A program made the translations under genes and the position numbers. Under the pieces are notes generated by a model. The model saw only the letters and a program-made list of their open reading frames with translations, did not search any database and was not told the origin of the DNA. A stretch of DNA of 20,599 nt from Morganella morganii (lineage in GTDB: Bacteria > Pseudomonadota > Gammaproteobacteria > Enterobacterales > Enterobacteriaceae): assembly GCF_003996855.1 (NCBI RefSeq), contig NZ_NRQY01000001.1, forward strand, positions 2,500,383-2,520,981. Direction: 5' to 3'. Below are positions 1 through 10,719 of the stretch, piece by piece (within the stretch, counting starts at the first letter, position 1; each line of letters begins with the position of its first letter).

Positions 1-124
1 GACATGCTCACCCCTACGATATACAATAATACAATATATATTTTTATATATATGACAGCAGGAAATGCAATGATATTTTTTATAAGCATGTCTGCTCTGT
101 TATGTTACACCTGCGGTTTTTGCC

Positions 125-154
125 ATAAAAAATGGCCGCAATTGCGGCCATTTT
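125..154 (-). terminator. Rho-independent terminator of ppc
   Basis: A perfect dyad at 129-154 (AAAATGGCCGCA / its complement, centred between 141 and 142) lies 29 bases past the ppc stop. Read on the minus strand it ends in a run of six T. The arms also end in T on the plus strand, so it may also stop transcripts coming from the left. Confidence 0.8.
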
Positions 155-182
155 CGGTGAAAATACAGAAAACATGCAGATA

Positions 183-2816
183 TCAGCCGGTGTTACGCAT
201 ACCGGCGGCAATACCTGCAATAGTGACCATCAGTGCCTGTTCCACCTGCGGGTCGGACTGATCACATTCACGTGAGCGGTGCAGCAGTTCGGCCTGTAAG
301 ACGTTCAGCGGATCAGTGTACACATTACGCAGGGCGATAGATTCCGCAATCCACGGCAGGTCGGCCATTAATTGCTCATCTTTGGAAATCATCAGGACAC
401 TTTTAATATCCTGTGATAACTGTTCACGCAGTTTTGACCCCAGCGGCCACAGACGCGGCTCCACCAAACGCTGGTCATAGTATTCCGCCAGCCATAAATC
501 GACTTTGGCAAACACCATTTCCAGCATGCCGATGCGGGTTCTGAAGAATGGCCACTGGTAATACATCACTTCCAGCATGGCACGGTTGCCTTCATCCACG
601 GCAGTTTTCAGTGCCGCGCCCGCTCCCAGCCAGGCCGGCAGCATCAGCCGGTTTTGTGACCAGGCGAAAATCCACGGGATCGCACGGAGCGTTTCCACGC
701 CGCCGGTTGGACGGCGTTTTGCCGGGCGTGAGCCCAGCGGCAGTTTGCCCAGTTCCTGCTCCGGCGTGGCCGAGCGGAAATACGGGACAAAATCCGGCTG
801 CTCGCGGACATAGTCACGGTACATCTCACAGGAAACATCAGAGAGGCGATCCATAATCGCGGCCCACTCCGGTTTCGGCTCCGGCGGCGGCAGCAGATTG
901 GCTTCCAGGCTGGCACTGGCATACATCGCCAGGCTGCTGATAGTGACCTGCGGCAGACCGAATTTAAAGCGGATCATCTCACCCTGTTCTGTCACACGCA
1001 GGCCGCCTTTCAGGCTTCCCGGAGGTTGTGAGAGTAGTGCGGCATGTGCCGGTGCACCCCCGCGGCCGATGGTGCCCCCGCGGCCGTGGAACAGTGTCAG
1101 TGTCACACCTTCGCGGGCACAGACTTTAATCAGTGCATCCTGGGCGCGGTACTGTGCCCAGGACGCCGCCATCACCCCGGCATCTTTGGCGGAATCCGAA
1201 TAACCGATCATCACCATCTGACGGTCATTAATCAGGTTACGGTACCAATCGATGCTCAGCAGGCGGGTGATCACACTCTCTGCATTATTGAGGTCATCCA
1301 GGGTTTCAAACAACGGCGCGACCGGCAGTGTGACCGGGCTGCCGGATTCTTTAAGCAGCAGCTTAACGGCCAGAACATCCGACGGCACTTTCGCCATGGA
1401 AATCACGTACGAGGCCACAGAGTTCTCCGGGGATTCCGCGATCACGCGGCAGGTATCAAAGACCTCACGCGTTTCACTGCTGCACTGCCAGTTCTGCGGT
1501 ACCAGCGGGCGCTTTGACTGCAATTCGCGCAGCAGGAATTCCTGTTTTTCCTCTTCCGGCCAGTCAGCGTAATCCCCGAGGCCGAGGTATTGAGTCAGTT
1601 CAGACAACGCTTCGGTATGACGGGTACTTTCCTGGCGCACATCAATACGCACCAGTTGCAGACCAAAACAGCGGATGCGGCGCAATGTATCCAGCAACTG
1701 GCCGTTGGCAATAATTTTCATACCGCACTCAACCAGAGAGCGGTAGCAGAGATGCAGCGGTTCCCACAACTCTTCGTTATCTGTCAGCAGGTTGCCCGGT
1801 TTAATAGCCGGTTCACCGGCCAGGCAGCGCTCCAGATAGTCCAGCGTGCTTTTCAGACGGGCGCGCAGCTGTTTGGTGATAACACGATACGGCTCGGCAG
1901 CATCTTCACCCACGCGCTCACGCAGTTCCGGTGTGCATTCGCTCATGGAAAGCTCGGAGACCAGCACCTGGATATCATTATAGAAAAGATCAGCAGCCTT
2001 CCAGCGGCTGAGGGTCAGCACACGCCGGGTGATATCCGCTGTCACATTCGGGTTACCATCACGGTCACCGCCCATCCAGGAGGTAAAACGGATCGGCGTG
2101 GCTTCCACAGACAGGTTATAGTCCAGCGAGGCTTCAAGCTGCTCATTAAATTCACGCAGAAACGCCGGAACCCCTTCCCACAAGCTGTTTTCCACCACAG
2201 CAAAGCCCCATTTGGCTTCATCAATCGGTGTCGGGCGCTCTTTGCGGATTTCATCGGTATGCCAGGCCTGTGCCACCAGCTGACGCAGACGGCGCATAAT
2301 ACGATCACGCTCATAATCAGCCAGATCATCGTGATCCAGCTGTGCAAGGCAGGTATTCACCGCGACCAGTTTGTGGATCAGCGTACGGCGGGCAATTTCA
2401 GTCGGATGCGCGGTCAGCACCAGCTCAATGGAGAGTTCATCCACGGCCTTGCGCATCTCTTCATTGGTGAAATTTTTGGCTTTCAGCTGATCAAACAGCG
2501 CTGCTAGGGCGACCGGATTGCTGGCCGCCTCACCGTGCGGCGAAATGCTGTGATACTGCTCTGCCACGTTGGTTAAATTCAGGAACTGGTTAAATGCACG
2601 GGCAACCGGCAGCAGTTCTTCATTGGATAGATTTTGCAGTGTCATCAGCAGCTTCTGCCGCTGAATTTCATTACCGGCCTGTGAAGCTTTGGATAGCTTG
2701 CGGATGGATTCTACTTTCTCGAGAATATGTTCACCCTGGGCCTCTTTGATCGTGTCTCCGAGAAGTTTCCCGAGCATACTGACGTTACTGCGCATTGCGG
2801 AATATTGTTGATTCAT
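183..2816 (-). CDS. ppc: Phosphoenolpyruvate carboxylase
   Basis: Cytoplasmic enzyme that carboxylates PEP with bicarbonate to oxaloacetate, refilling the TCA cycle and feeding aspartate-family amino acids. The 877-residue product is near the 883 of E. coli and collinear with it end to end. Visible family signatures are LVLTAHPTE around residues 131-140 with the catalytic His at 137, the glycine-rich [14 protein letters not shown] loop, and the conserved C-terminal MRNTG that sits in the active/allosteric site region. The start is chosen because [17 protein letters not shown] matches the E. coli N terminus; an AGGGG sequence lies a few bases upstream. It stands alone, with a terminator behind it and a 705-base gap before it. 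In E. coli ppc lies far from metL, so the present adjacency is a rearrangement or loss of intervening genes. No frameshift or missing key residue is seen. Confidence 0.98.
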   Translation of the reverse strand: MNQQYSAMRSNVSMLGKLLGDTIKEAQGEHILEKVESIRKLSKASQAGNEIQRQKLLMTLQNLSNEELLPVARAFNQFLNLTNVAEQYHSISPHGEAASNPVALAALFDQLKAKNFTNEEMRKAVDELSIELVLTAHPTEIARRTLIHKLVAVNTCLAQLDHDDLADYERDRIMRRLRQLVAQAWHTDEIRKERPTPIDEAKWGFAVVENSLWEGVPAFLREFNEQLEASLDYNLSVEATPIRFTSWMGGDRDGNPNVTADITRRVLTLSRWKAADLFYNDIQVLVSELSMSECTPELRERVGEDAAEPYRVITKQLRARLKSTLDYLERCLAGEPAIKPGNLLTDNEELWEPLHLCYRSLVECGMKIIANGQLLDTLRRIRCFGLQLVRIDVRQESTRHTEALSELTQYLGLGDYADWPEEEKQEFLLRELQSKRPLVPQNWQCSSETREVFDTCRVIAESPENSVASYVISMAKVPSDVLAVKLLLKESGSPVTLPVAPLFETLDDLNNAESVITRLLSIDWYRNLINDRQMVMIGYSDSAKDAGVMAASWAQYRAQDALIKVCAREGVTLTLFHGRGGTIGRGGAPAHAALLSQPPGSLKGGLRVTEQGEMIRFKFGLPQVTISSLAMYASASLEANLLPPPEPKPEWAAIMDRLSDVSCEMYRDYVREQPDFVPYFRSATPEQELGKLPLGSRPAKRRPTGGVETLRAIPWIFAWSQNRLMLPAWLGAGAALKTAVDEGNRAMLEVMYYQWPFFRTRIGMLEMVFAKVDLWLAEYYDQRLVEPRLWPLGSKLREQLSQDIKSVLMISKDEQLMADLPWIAESIALRNVYTDPLNVLQAELLHRSRECDQSDPQVEQALMVTIAGIAAGMRNTG

Positions 2817-2951
2817 ACGACCCCTGACCCTTATTGACGGCAGAATCCTATGACCGCCGGTGAGGAACTTTCAGCCGGCAGTTCTCTGTCCTGTACATCT
2901 TAGTGATTTCATACGACGGATTAATTCTTATTTTGTGACGCCGTTCCCTTG

Positions 2952-2980
2952 CATTTATCTCTGCCTTATATTCATATCAA
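2952..2980 (-). promoter_or_regulatory. Possible ppc promoter
   Basis: On the minus strand, TTGATA (2975-2980, five of six to the -35 consensus) is separated by 17 bases from TAAATG (2952-2957, only three of six to the -10 consensus). It would give a leader of about 130 bases for ppc. The -10 is poor, so this is a candidate only. Confidence 0.3.
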
Positions 2981-3237
2981 AAAAAACGCGCTTTGAAAGG
3001 ACTTTATCAGATTTAATTACCGCACGGACATCATGCCGCACACAGGCTGTCACCGGATTATCGGGTAAAATTCCGTCCCGCCAGCATAATGAAAGGAAAA
3101 AACAAGCGTTACAGACAGATATCGCGAATTAAGGCAAAAATAGTAACGATTCAGCCCGGGCGAAAACCCGCAGTCAGACGGGGAAAAATTCAGCGGAAAA
3201 CGTATAGGGGAAAACAACAGGGAAGTGAAAATAGTAA

Positions 3238-3270
3238 CGGGATGCAATTAAATCCGTTAATCGCATCCCG
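3238..3270. other. Stable hairpin downstream of metL
   Basis: CGGGATGC (3238-3245) pairs with GCATCCCG (3263-3270), and inside it ATTAA (3247-3251) pairs with TTAAT (3257-3261), leaving one A/C mismatch and a 5-base loop. It lies about 250 bases past the metL stop. On the minus strand the tail is GTTACTATTTTC, a poor U tract. It could mark the 3' end of the metBL message, or a processing or decay barrier. Confidence 0.45.
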
Positions 3271-3521
3271 CCTGGATTGTTTCTGTCCTTAAACTGACTT
3301 CCTGTCAGAAGAAGCACATCCGGTGCATATCCTTACCACGACATCCTGTCACGGCCATCATCCATGATGGTTATATGTCCGTATCGAAACATCACCATGC
3401 GTTATTTATATCAATCCCATACCCTGAACGTAATAAGATAATTCCCGTTATAGTCATTTTTTGTTCTGCTCACTGAATTTTTAAGACTATTTAACCCCGC
3501 GGATCATCATAATCAGATGCA

Positions 3522-5960
3522 TCACAATAATTGTGCCAGACGGTTTAAATCTGACTGAATCGCCCCGGCGGTAACATCACGTCCTGCACCCGGCCCGCGG
3601 ATCACCAGCGGATTATCGCGATACCAGCGGCTTTCCACGGCAAAAAGATTATCACCCGGCTGTAATGAAGCCAGCGGATGATCAGGCCTGACAGCCTCCA
3701 CCCCGACCCGGGCTTTCCCGTTGGCATCAAAGCGGGCCACGTAGCGCAGCACCATGCCCATTTCACGGGCCGCTTCCAGGCGGCAGGCCATTTGTTCATT
3801 CAGTACCGTGACATTCTCGAAGAAGTGATCCGGCGTGCCTTCCTGTGCCGCTTCCGGCACCAGGGATTCCACGCGGACATCTTCCGGCTCGATTTCATAT
3901 CCGGCTTCGCGGGCAAGGATAATCAGCTTGCGCATCACATCCTGGCCGGACAAATCAATACGCGGGTCCGGCTCGGTCAGCCCCTGCTGCCAGGCCTGTT
4001 CCACCAGCTCGCTGAACGGCACGGTACCGTCGAATTGCAGGAACAGCCAGGAAAGTGTGCCGGAGAAGATCCCGCTGATCGCCAGAATGCTGTCCCCGCT
4101 TTCATGCAGATCGCGCACACAATGGTTGATCGGCAGTCCCGCACCGACGGTGGCATTGTACAGCCAGTGACGCCCGGTTTTGCGGAACGCATCGCGGATC
4201 TGACGGTAATCCCGGGTTTTGGCCGCCCCGGCAATTTTGTTGGCACTGATAACATGGAAACCGTATGCGGCAAAATCGGCGTAGCTTTCCGCCAGTGCTT
4301 TGCTGGCGGTCAGGTCGATAATTACCAGGTCATCAAACGGATGGTTGCGCATCCACAGATAGAGCGTGTCCTCATCTGCCACCGGCTCCGCTTCTTCATT
4401 AAAGAAAGCCAGTGCGCGGCTCGGGTCCAGCCCGTCATAGCTGAGCAGTGCCCGTTCGCTGTCCGCCACCCCGGCCAGAATAAATTCAAATCCGCTGCGG
4501 GCAGAAAGATTGCTCTGCTCACGCGCAAACAGTTCCAGCCAGCGGCTGCCGATATTGCCCTTGCCGAATACCATCAGGCCGATTTGTTTTTCCGCACGGA
4601 ACAGGCTCTGGTGCAAACCCTGAATCACATGCCCGGTCTGGCGGGTGCGCAGGATCGCCACCAGGCTGATTCCGTCCTCAGCCTGCCAGACAAATTCCAC
4701 CGGCTGATCTTTGAGCTGCTGATAAAAACGGTGATAGTGCAGCAGGTTTTTACAGACTCCCGCCCCGACCAGCGCCACCAGCGAAAAACCATCACGCAGT
4801 GTCAGTGTGCCCGGCAGTCCGGCGCTTTCCAGCACATGCAGGGCACTGTCTGCCACTTCGGCGGTATAACTGAGCTGAATGAGATTGTCATCATTATGCA
4901 GACCAACGGCCAGCGGGCGGATCTGCCCGCGTTTAAGCAGCAGATCAATACTTTTATAACACGCTTTCGCATCATCCCCGGCCGGCAGGCGGATATCTAT
5001 CAGACAAACCTCATCATGGTTTGTCACGATTTTCGCCCCGGTTCCGGACGCCAGCACACGCTCAATTTTTGTCGAGCCCTGCTCCGGCTGGTAACTGCAA
5101 CGCAGCTGTAAATCGATATCACTGACGGACACCGGCTGTAATGTGCGGGTATGCAGTACCGGTGCCGCCAGACGTGCCAGCTCACTGGCTTCATCCAGAC
5201 GCAGCAGCGGCAGCAGACAGGCATCTTTGACTTTGCGCGGGTCGGAGCTGTAAACCCCGGCAACATCACTCCAGATGGTGACTTTTTTCACCCCGGCCAG
5301 CGCACCGACCTGGGTGGCAGAATAGTCACTACCGTTACGGCCGAGCAGCACCGTTTCCCCGGCACGGTTGCGGGAGATAAACCCGGTCACCACCAGACGT
5401 TTACCCGGATGCAGCGCCAGCAACTCTGCCAGCAGCGGCTGTGACTGCGCGGTATCCACTTCCGGCTGTGCCGCCCGCTCCGCACACAGGAATGTCCGGG
5501 CATCCAGCCATTGTGCCGCCATGCCCTGCTCCTGAAGCACCTGAGCCATCAGGCGGGCAGACCAGATTTCCCCGTGGCCGGTCACTTCCGCGTAAGTCAC
5601 ATCATTCAGCGGATTTTCCAGCAGTTTCGCCAGGCGGTAAATATCATCATTAAACTGAAAAATCAGGACATTGGCCTGAACTTCCGGCAGTAAGTCACTG
5701 ATAAGGGTTGTCTGATAGCGTTGCAGGGTCTGCTGCGCCTGTTCTGCGGCAGCACGATCACTCTGACTCAGTTTGACCCAGTTAATCAGCTGGTTGGTGG
5801 TACTGCCCGCAGCAGATACAACCATCAGGTCATCCGGCTCACTGTAGTTCGCCATAATATTCGCCACCCGCAGATAACATTTTGCATCTGCCAGGCTGCT
5901 GCCGCCGAATTTATGTAACTGACGCCCTTTTACTGATTCATCAATCGCCAACGCACTCAT
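3522..5960 (-). CDS. metL: Bifunctional aspartokinase II / homoserine dehydrogenase II
   Basis: Fused enzyme catalysing the first and third steps from aspartate toward homoserine: phosphorylation of aspartate, and NAD(P)H-dependent reduction of aspartate semialdehyde. The 812 residues compare with 810 in E. coli. The N-terminal kinase starts with KFGGSS (17-22), followed by a degenerate ACT-type middle region. The dehydrogenase half begins near 460 with the dinucleotide-binding GKGNIGSR (466-473) and contains NATVGAGLP and the GPGAGRDVTAGA C-terminal motif. Only 8 bases separate it from the metB stop, and its ribosome site (AAGGGG...AAGGG) overlaps that stop, so the two are translationally linked in one operon. 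The E. coli MetL isozyme is controlled by MetJ repression rather than by threonine feedback; the adjacent met boxes fit this. No terminator directly follows the stop. Confidence 0.98.
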   Translation of the reverse strand: MSALAIDESVKGRQLHKFGGSSLADAKCYLRVANIMANYSEPDDLMVVSAAGSTTNQLINWVKLSQSDRAAAEQAQQTLQRYQTTLISDLLPEVQANVLIFQFNDDIYRLAKLLENPLNDVTYAEVTGHGEIWSARLMAQVLQEQGMAAQWLDARTFLCAERAAQPEVDTAQSQPLLAELLALHPGKRLVVTGFISRNRAGETVLLGRNGSDYSATQVGALAGVKKVTIWSDVAGVYSSDPRKVKDACLLPLLRLDEASELARLAAPVLHTRTLQPVSVSDIDLQLRCSYQPEQGSTKIERVLASGTGAKIVTNHDEVCLIDIRLPAGDDAKACYKSIDLLLKRGQIRPLAVGLHNDDNLIQLSYTAEVADSALHVLESAGLPGTLTLRDGFSLVALVGAGVCKNLLHYHRFYQQLKDQPVEFVWQAEDGISLVAILRTRQTGHVIQGLHQSLFRAEKQIGLMVFGKGNIGSRWLELFAREQSNLSARSGFEFILAGVADSERALLSYDGLDPSRALAFFNEEAEPVADEDTLYLWMRNHPFDDLVIIDLTASKALAESYADFAAYGFHVISANKIAGAAKTRDYRQIRDAFRKTGRHWLYNATVGAGLPINHCVRDLHESGDSILAISGIFSGTLSWLFLQFDGTVPFSELVEQAWQQGLTEPDPRIDLSGQDVMRKLIILAREAGYEIEPEDVRVESLVPEAAQEGTPDHFFENVTVLNEQMACRLEAAREMGMVLRYVARFDANGKARVGVEAVRPDHPLASLQPGDNLFAVESRWYRDNPLVIRGPGAGRDVTAGAIQSDLNRLAQLL

Positions 5961-5968
5961 GATTACCC

Positions 5969-7129
5969 TTACCCCTTAGTCACTGACTGAAATGCGCGAT
6001 CCAGATCAGCAATCAAATCACTGCTGTCCTCAATCCCCGCAGAAATACGTAATAAGCTGTCTGAAATTCCCGCTGCATGCCGCGCCTGCTCCGGCATTCC
6101 CGCATGTGTCATCGTCGCGGCATGGGAAATCAGCGTTTCCACCCCGCCCAATGACTCTGCTAGTGTAAAGAGAGACAGGTGAGATAAAAAGCGGGAAATT
6201 GCAGCTTCATCACCATTAATGTCAAAACTGAGCATTGCACCGAATCCTTTCTGCTGCTTTGCGGCCAGTTCATGTCCGGGATGCGTCTCCAGTCCCGGAT
6301 AATACACTTTCTTCACCAGCGGCTGATGCACCAGATAATCCGCCAAGATGCGGGCATTTTTTTCCTGTAAGGTGATCCTCGGGATCAGGGTGCGGATACC
6401 GCGCAACAGCAGATAGCTGTCAAACGCCCCCAGTGTCACACCGATATTATTGGCCCACCACGCCAGTGTTTCGCAGTGTTCCGCATCTGCGGCGATCACC
6501 ACACCGGCCACCACATCAGAATGTCCGTTCAGGTATTTAGTGCAGGAATGGATCACAAAATCCGCGCCCAGCGCCAGCGGCTGCTGTAGTGCCGGACTGA
6601 GAAACGTGTTATCTGCCGCCACCAGTGCTCCCGCCTGATGCGCCTTTTCACTGACCGCCGCGATATCCGTGATCCGCAGCAGGGGATTGCCCGGCGTTTC
6701 AATCAGTACCAGTTTCGGCTTTTCTGCCAGCGCGGCACTGAGTGACACCTCATCATTCATATCCGCAAAACGGACAATAAAATGTCCGCGCTGCTGACAA
6801 CTGTCGAGCAGCCGGTAAGTGCCGCCGTAGCAGTCGTGCGGAGCCACAATCACATCCCCCGGTGATAAAAATACCGTGAACAACAGATGCAGTGCTGACA
6901 TCCCGCTGCTGGTTACCACAGCCCCGGCACCACCTTCCAGCTCTGCCAGCGTGCGGCCGGTGATATCCCGGCCGGGATTTCCGCGCCGTGAATAGTCATG
7001 TTCACGCGGGCTGCCGAAGGCCGGAAAATTGTAAGTCGACGAGAGATACACCGGCGGTATGACACAGCCGAATTGGGTCTCTTCATTGAGTCCGTTATGA
7101 ATTGCCGCTGTCGCGGGTTTGCGTGCCAT
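5969..7129 (-). CDS. metB: Cystathionine gamma-synthase
   Basis: PLP-dependent cytoplasmic enzyme joining cysteine to O-succinylhomoserine to give cystathionine, the committed transsulfuration step of methionine synthesis. The 386-residue product equals the E. coli length. The Schiff-base lysine is K198 in HSCTKYLNGHSDVV, and the phosphate-binding SSGMSALHL and the YSRRGNP signature (about 46-52) are present. A longer frame opens at 7168, but that start would lie inside the promoter -10. The start at 7129 (MARKPATAAIHNGL) matches the E. coli N terminus and follows a purine-rich AGGGAAAGAGG. It is the first gene of the metB-metL operon and is divergent from metJ, its repressor. Homologues of this family can be cystathionine beta-lyases or homocysteine synthases, but synteny and full-length similarity favour MetB. 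Confidence 0.97.
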   Translation of the reverse strand: MARKPATAAIHNGLNEETQFGCVIPPVYLSSTYNFPAFGSPREHDYSRRGNPGRDITGRTLAELEGGAGAVVTSSGMSALHLLFTVFLSPGDVIVAPHDCYGGTYRLLDSCQQRGHFIVRFADMNDEVSLSAALAEKPKLVLIETPGNPLLRITDIAAVSEKAHQAGALVAADNTFLSPALQQPLALGADFVIHSCTKYLNGHSDVVAGVVIAADAEHCETLAWWANNIGVTLGAFDSYLLLRGIRTLIPRITLQEKNARILADYLVHQPLVKKVYYPGLETHPGHELAAKQQKGFGAMLSFDINGDEAAISRFLSHLSLFTLAESLGGVETLISHAATMTHAGMPEQARHAAGISDSLLRISAGIEDSSDLIADLDRAFQSVTKG

Positions 7130-7163
7130 GCCTCTTTCCCTGTCAGTAACCGAACGAGTTATC

Positions 7164-7192
7164 AGCATATCTGTGGTTCATTTAGACGTCAA
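7164..7192 (-). promoter_or_regulatory. metB-metL promoter
   Basis: On the minus strand TTGACG (7187-7192, five of six) is spaced 17 bases from TATGCT (7164-7169, four of six), putting transcription start near 7157, about 28 bases before the metB ATG. The -35 lies inside the first MetJ box, so repressor binding would block RNA polymerase directly. Confidence 0.75.
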
Positions 7193-7207
7193 TATGTCTG
7201 GACATCC
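7184..7207. promoter_or_regulatory. MetJ operator: three tandem met boxes
   Basis: Three contiguous 8-mers resemble the met box AGACGTCT: AGACGTCA (7184-7191, seven of eight), ATATGTCT (7192-7199, six of eight) and GGACATCC (7200-7207, five of eight). MetJ dimers with S-adenosylmethionine bind such boxes cooperatively. The array covers the metB -35 and ends 7 bases upstream of the metJ -35, fitting repression of metBL and autoregulation of metJ. Confidence 0.85.
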
Positions 7208-7214
7208 ATCCTGC

Positions 7215-7243
7215 TTTACGGTTATATATACAAGTGGGATAAT
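7215..7243 (+). promoter_or_regulatory. metJ promoter
   Basis: TTTACG (7215-7220, four of six) is followed after 17 bases by GATAAT (7238-7243, five of six), with TG one base upstream (7235-7236) giving an extended -10. Start would be near 7250, about 63 bases before the metJ ATG. Confidence 0.65.
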
Positions 7244-7312
7244 ACCGGTATCTGTCTGGCACAATTCTGTGCCCGGCTCCTCCTCAAACTGACTAAGATA
7301 ACAAGGTAATCC

Positions 7313-7630
7313 ATGGCTGAATGGAACGGCGAATATATCAGCCCTTATGCTGAGCATGGCAAAAAAAGTGAGCAGGTAAAGAAGATTACAGTTTCTATCC
7401 CGTTGAAAGTACTTAAAATTTTAACGGATGAGCGCACACGCCGCCAGGTGAATAACCTGCGTCACGCCACCAATAGCGAACTGTTATGTGAAGCATTTCT
7501 GCATGCTTTTACCGGACAGCCACTGCCCGATGATGATGACCTGCGCAAAGAACGCAGTGATGAAATCCCGGAAGTGGCGAAAGAAATTATGCGCCAGCAT
7601 GGGGTCGACCCAGATACGTGGGAATATTGA
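7313..7630 (+). CDS. metJ: Methionine repressor MetJ
   Basis: Ribbon-helix-helix repressor that uses S-adenosylmethionine as corepressor to shut down methionine biosynthetic genes. The 105 residues are the E. coli length and nearly identical in sequence. The beta-strand [15 protein letters not shown] (about 23-37), which inserts into the major groove, and the [20 protein letters not shown] helices are intact. The AAGG in AAGGTAATCC is 6 bases from the ATG and fixes the start. It is divergent from metB, sharing the met-box region, so it is expected to regulate itself and metBL. A strong terminator follows. Confidence 0.99.
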   Translation: MAEWNGEYISPYAEHGKKSEQVKKITVSIPLKVLKILTDERTRRQVNNLRHATNSELLCEAFLHAFTGQPLPDDDDLRKERSDEIPEVAKEIMRQHGVDPDTWEY

Positions 7631-7675
7631 GTTTTATCCGCGTGTTATGCGACTTATCAACCCAGAAACAGACAC

Positions 7676-7717
7676 AAAAAAACGCCCTGTGAAATATTTT
7701 CATTCAGGGCGTTTTTT
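7676..7717. terminator. Bidirectional terminator between metJ and rpmE
   Basis: ACGCCCTG (7682-7689) pairs with CAGGGCGT (7705-7712). The loop itself folds as TGAAA/TTTCA (7690-7702). A-rich upstream and T-rich downstream arms give U tracts on both strands, serving the convergent genes metJ (+) and rpmE (-). Confidence 0.92.
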
Positions 7718-7750
7718 ATGGAACAAAGCGCGGTATGCCGCGCAGTGCCA

Positions 7751-7966
7751 TTATTTCTTCGCAGAAGGAACGCTGAAGCGTTTGTTGAAGCGATCAACAC
7801 GGCCGCCGCTTGCAACGTCACGCTGTTTACCGGTGTAGAACGGGTGACATTCGCCACAGACGTCCAGGTTGAAGTCGTGCCCTGCGGTTGAGTTAATTTT
7901 CATTACGTTGCCGCAAGAACAGGTTGCAGTGACTTCTGCGTAGTTAGGGTGAATACCTTTTTTCAT
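7751..7966 (-). CDS. rpmE: Large-subunit ribosomal protein bL31 (zinc-binding form)
   Basis: Ribosomal protein of the 50S subunit that bridges to the 30S head. The 71 residues include the four zinc-ligand cysteines C16, C18, C37 and C40 (CSC and CGEC), which mark the C+ paralogue, as opposed to the cysteine-free zinc-starvation form (ykgM type). A GAGG 7 bases before the ATG supports the start. It is divergent from priA, with about 300 bases between them, and converges on metJ. In E. coli yiiX lies between rpmE and metJ; no such gene fits in the 120-base gap here. It is probably autoregulated through its leader (see 7982-8018). Confidence 0.98.
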   Translation of the reverse strand: MKKGIHPNYAEVTATCSCGNVMKINSTAGHDFNLDVCGECHPFYTGKQRDVASGGRVDRFNKRFSVPSAKK

Positions 7967-10471
<2,505 letters not shown>

Positions 10472-10500
10472 GACTGACATCTCACTGAAAGTGCGCGTCG

Positions 10501-10525
10501 TCTCAAAAAATTGAGATAACTCACA
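10501..10525. promoter_or_regulatory. CRP-like site overlapping a small dyad, priA-cytR gap
   Basis: ATTGA (10510-10514), six bases, then TCACA (10521-10525) matches eight of ten conserved CRP positions. It overlaps a perfect dyad TCTCAA/TTGAGA (10501-10506, 10511-10516). A -10-like TAGAAT lies at 10568-10573, which would put the CRP centre near -62.5, close to a class I position. The -35 is poor. Confidence 0.4.
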
Positions 10526-10595
10526 GTTTTATGCAAACCAGGTAACAGATTAATTTTACAAAGGGCTTAGAATAGCCGTTAATAGAACGATTAAT

Positions 10596-10635
10596 AAACC
10601 GTCTGAATTTCACTTAAGAAGCTCAGGCGGTTTTT
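10596..10635 (+). terminator. Rho-independent terminator after priA
   Basis: CCGTCTGA (10599-10606) pairs with TCAGGCGG (10623-10630) with one G/T wobble, and AAA before it faces TTTTT after it. It most likely ends priA transcription 125 bases past the stop. If the TAGAAT promoter just upstream is real, it would instead act in the cytR leader. Confidence 0.8.
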
Positions 10636-10644
10636 CACAGGTAT

Positions 10645-10675
10645 GTGATAAACACAGCGGACCATAATGATCACA
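10645..10675 (+). promoter_or_regulatory. Candidate cytR promoter
   Basis: CATAAT (10663-10668, five of six) lies about 50 bases before the cytR start. The -35 is unrecognisable. CRP-type half-sites TGTGA (10645-10649... offset by one) and TCACA (10671-10675) flank it about two helical turns apart. In E. coli cytR is CRP-dependent and autoregulated; whether this is the equivalent is inference. Confidence 0.35.
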
Positions 10676-10719
10676 AAAACCGCGCAATCGATACACTTAC
10701 AGGGTAACCAAAGGAATTA

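Larger units (their letters stand above)
2817..3521. other. Gene-free gap between metL and ppc
   Basis: 705 bases with no convincing gene. It must hold the ppc promoter and leader. Near ppc, 2855-2892 can fold into competing hairpins (GCCGG/CCGGC and GAG-AACT/AGTT-CTC). A weak minus-strand promoter (TTGATA, 17-base spacer, TAAATG, 2952-2980) is possible. A stable hairpin lies at 3238-3270 and a 16-bp dyad at 3355-3370. Short basic ORFs at 3050-3292 on both strands lack ribosome binding sites and look like chance. In E. coli metF follows metL; no metF remnant is recognisable here. Confidence 0.6.

Noticed and set aside
4..261. 85-codon plus-strand ORF at the left edge
   Set aside because: It runs through the ppc terminator hairpin and into the ppc 3' end, has no ribosome site and resembles nothing I know. 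The AT-rich 1-120 shows no clear ARG box or promoter.
1590..2507. 305-codon plus-strand ORF inside ppc
   Set aside because: Antisense shadow of a strongly conserved gene with high-GC codons; no ribosome site and no recognisable domain.
3050..3292. Short basic ORFs on both strands in the metL-ppc gap
   Set aside because: No ribosome sites, overlap each other, Lys/Arg richness reflects A-rich DNA, and one overlaps the 3238-3270 hairpin.
3678..5111. 477-codon plus-strand ORF inside metL
   Set aside because: Long, but exactly antisense to an intact bifunctional enzyme; composition is that expected of the reverse frame.
7130..7168. Upstream ATG giving a 399-residue MetB
   Set aside because: It overlaps the promoter -10, so it would not be transcribed, and the extra 13 residues are absent from E. 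coli MetB.
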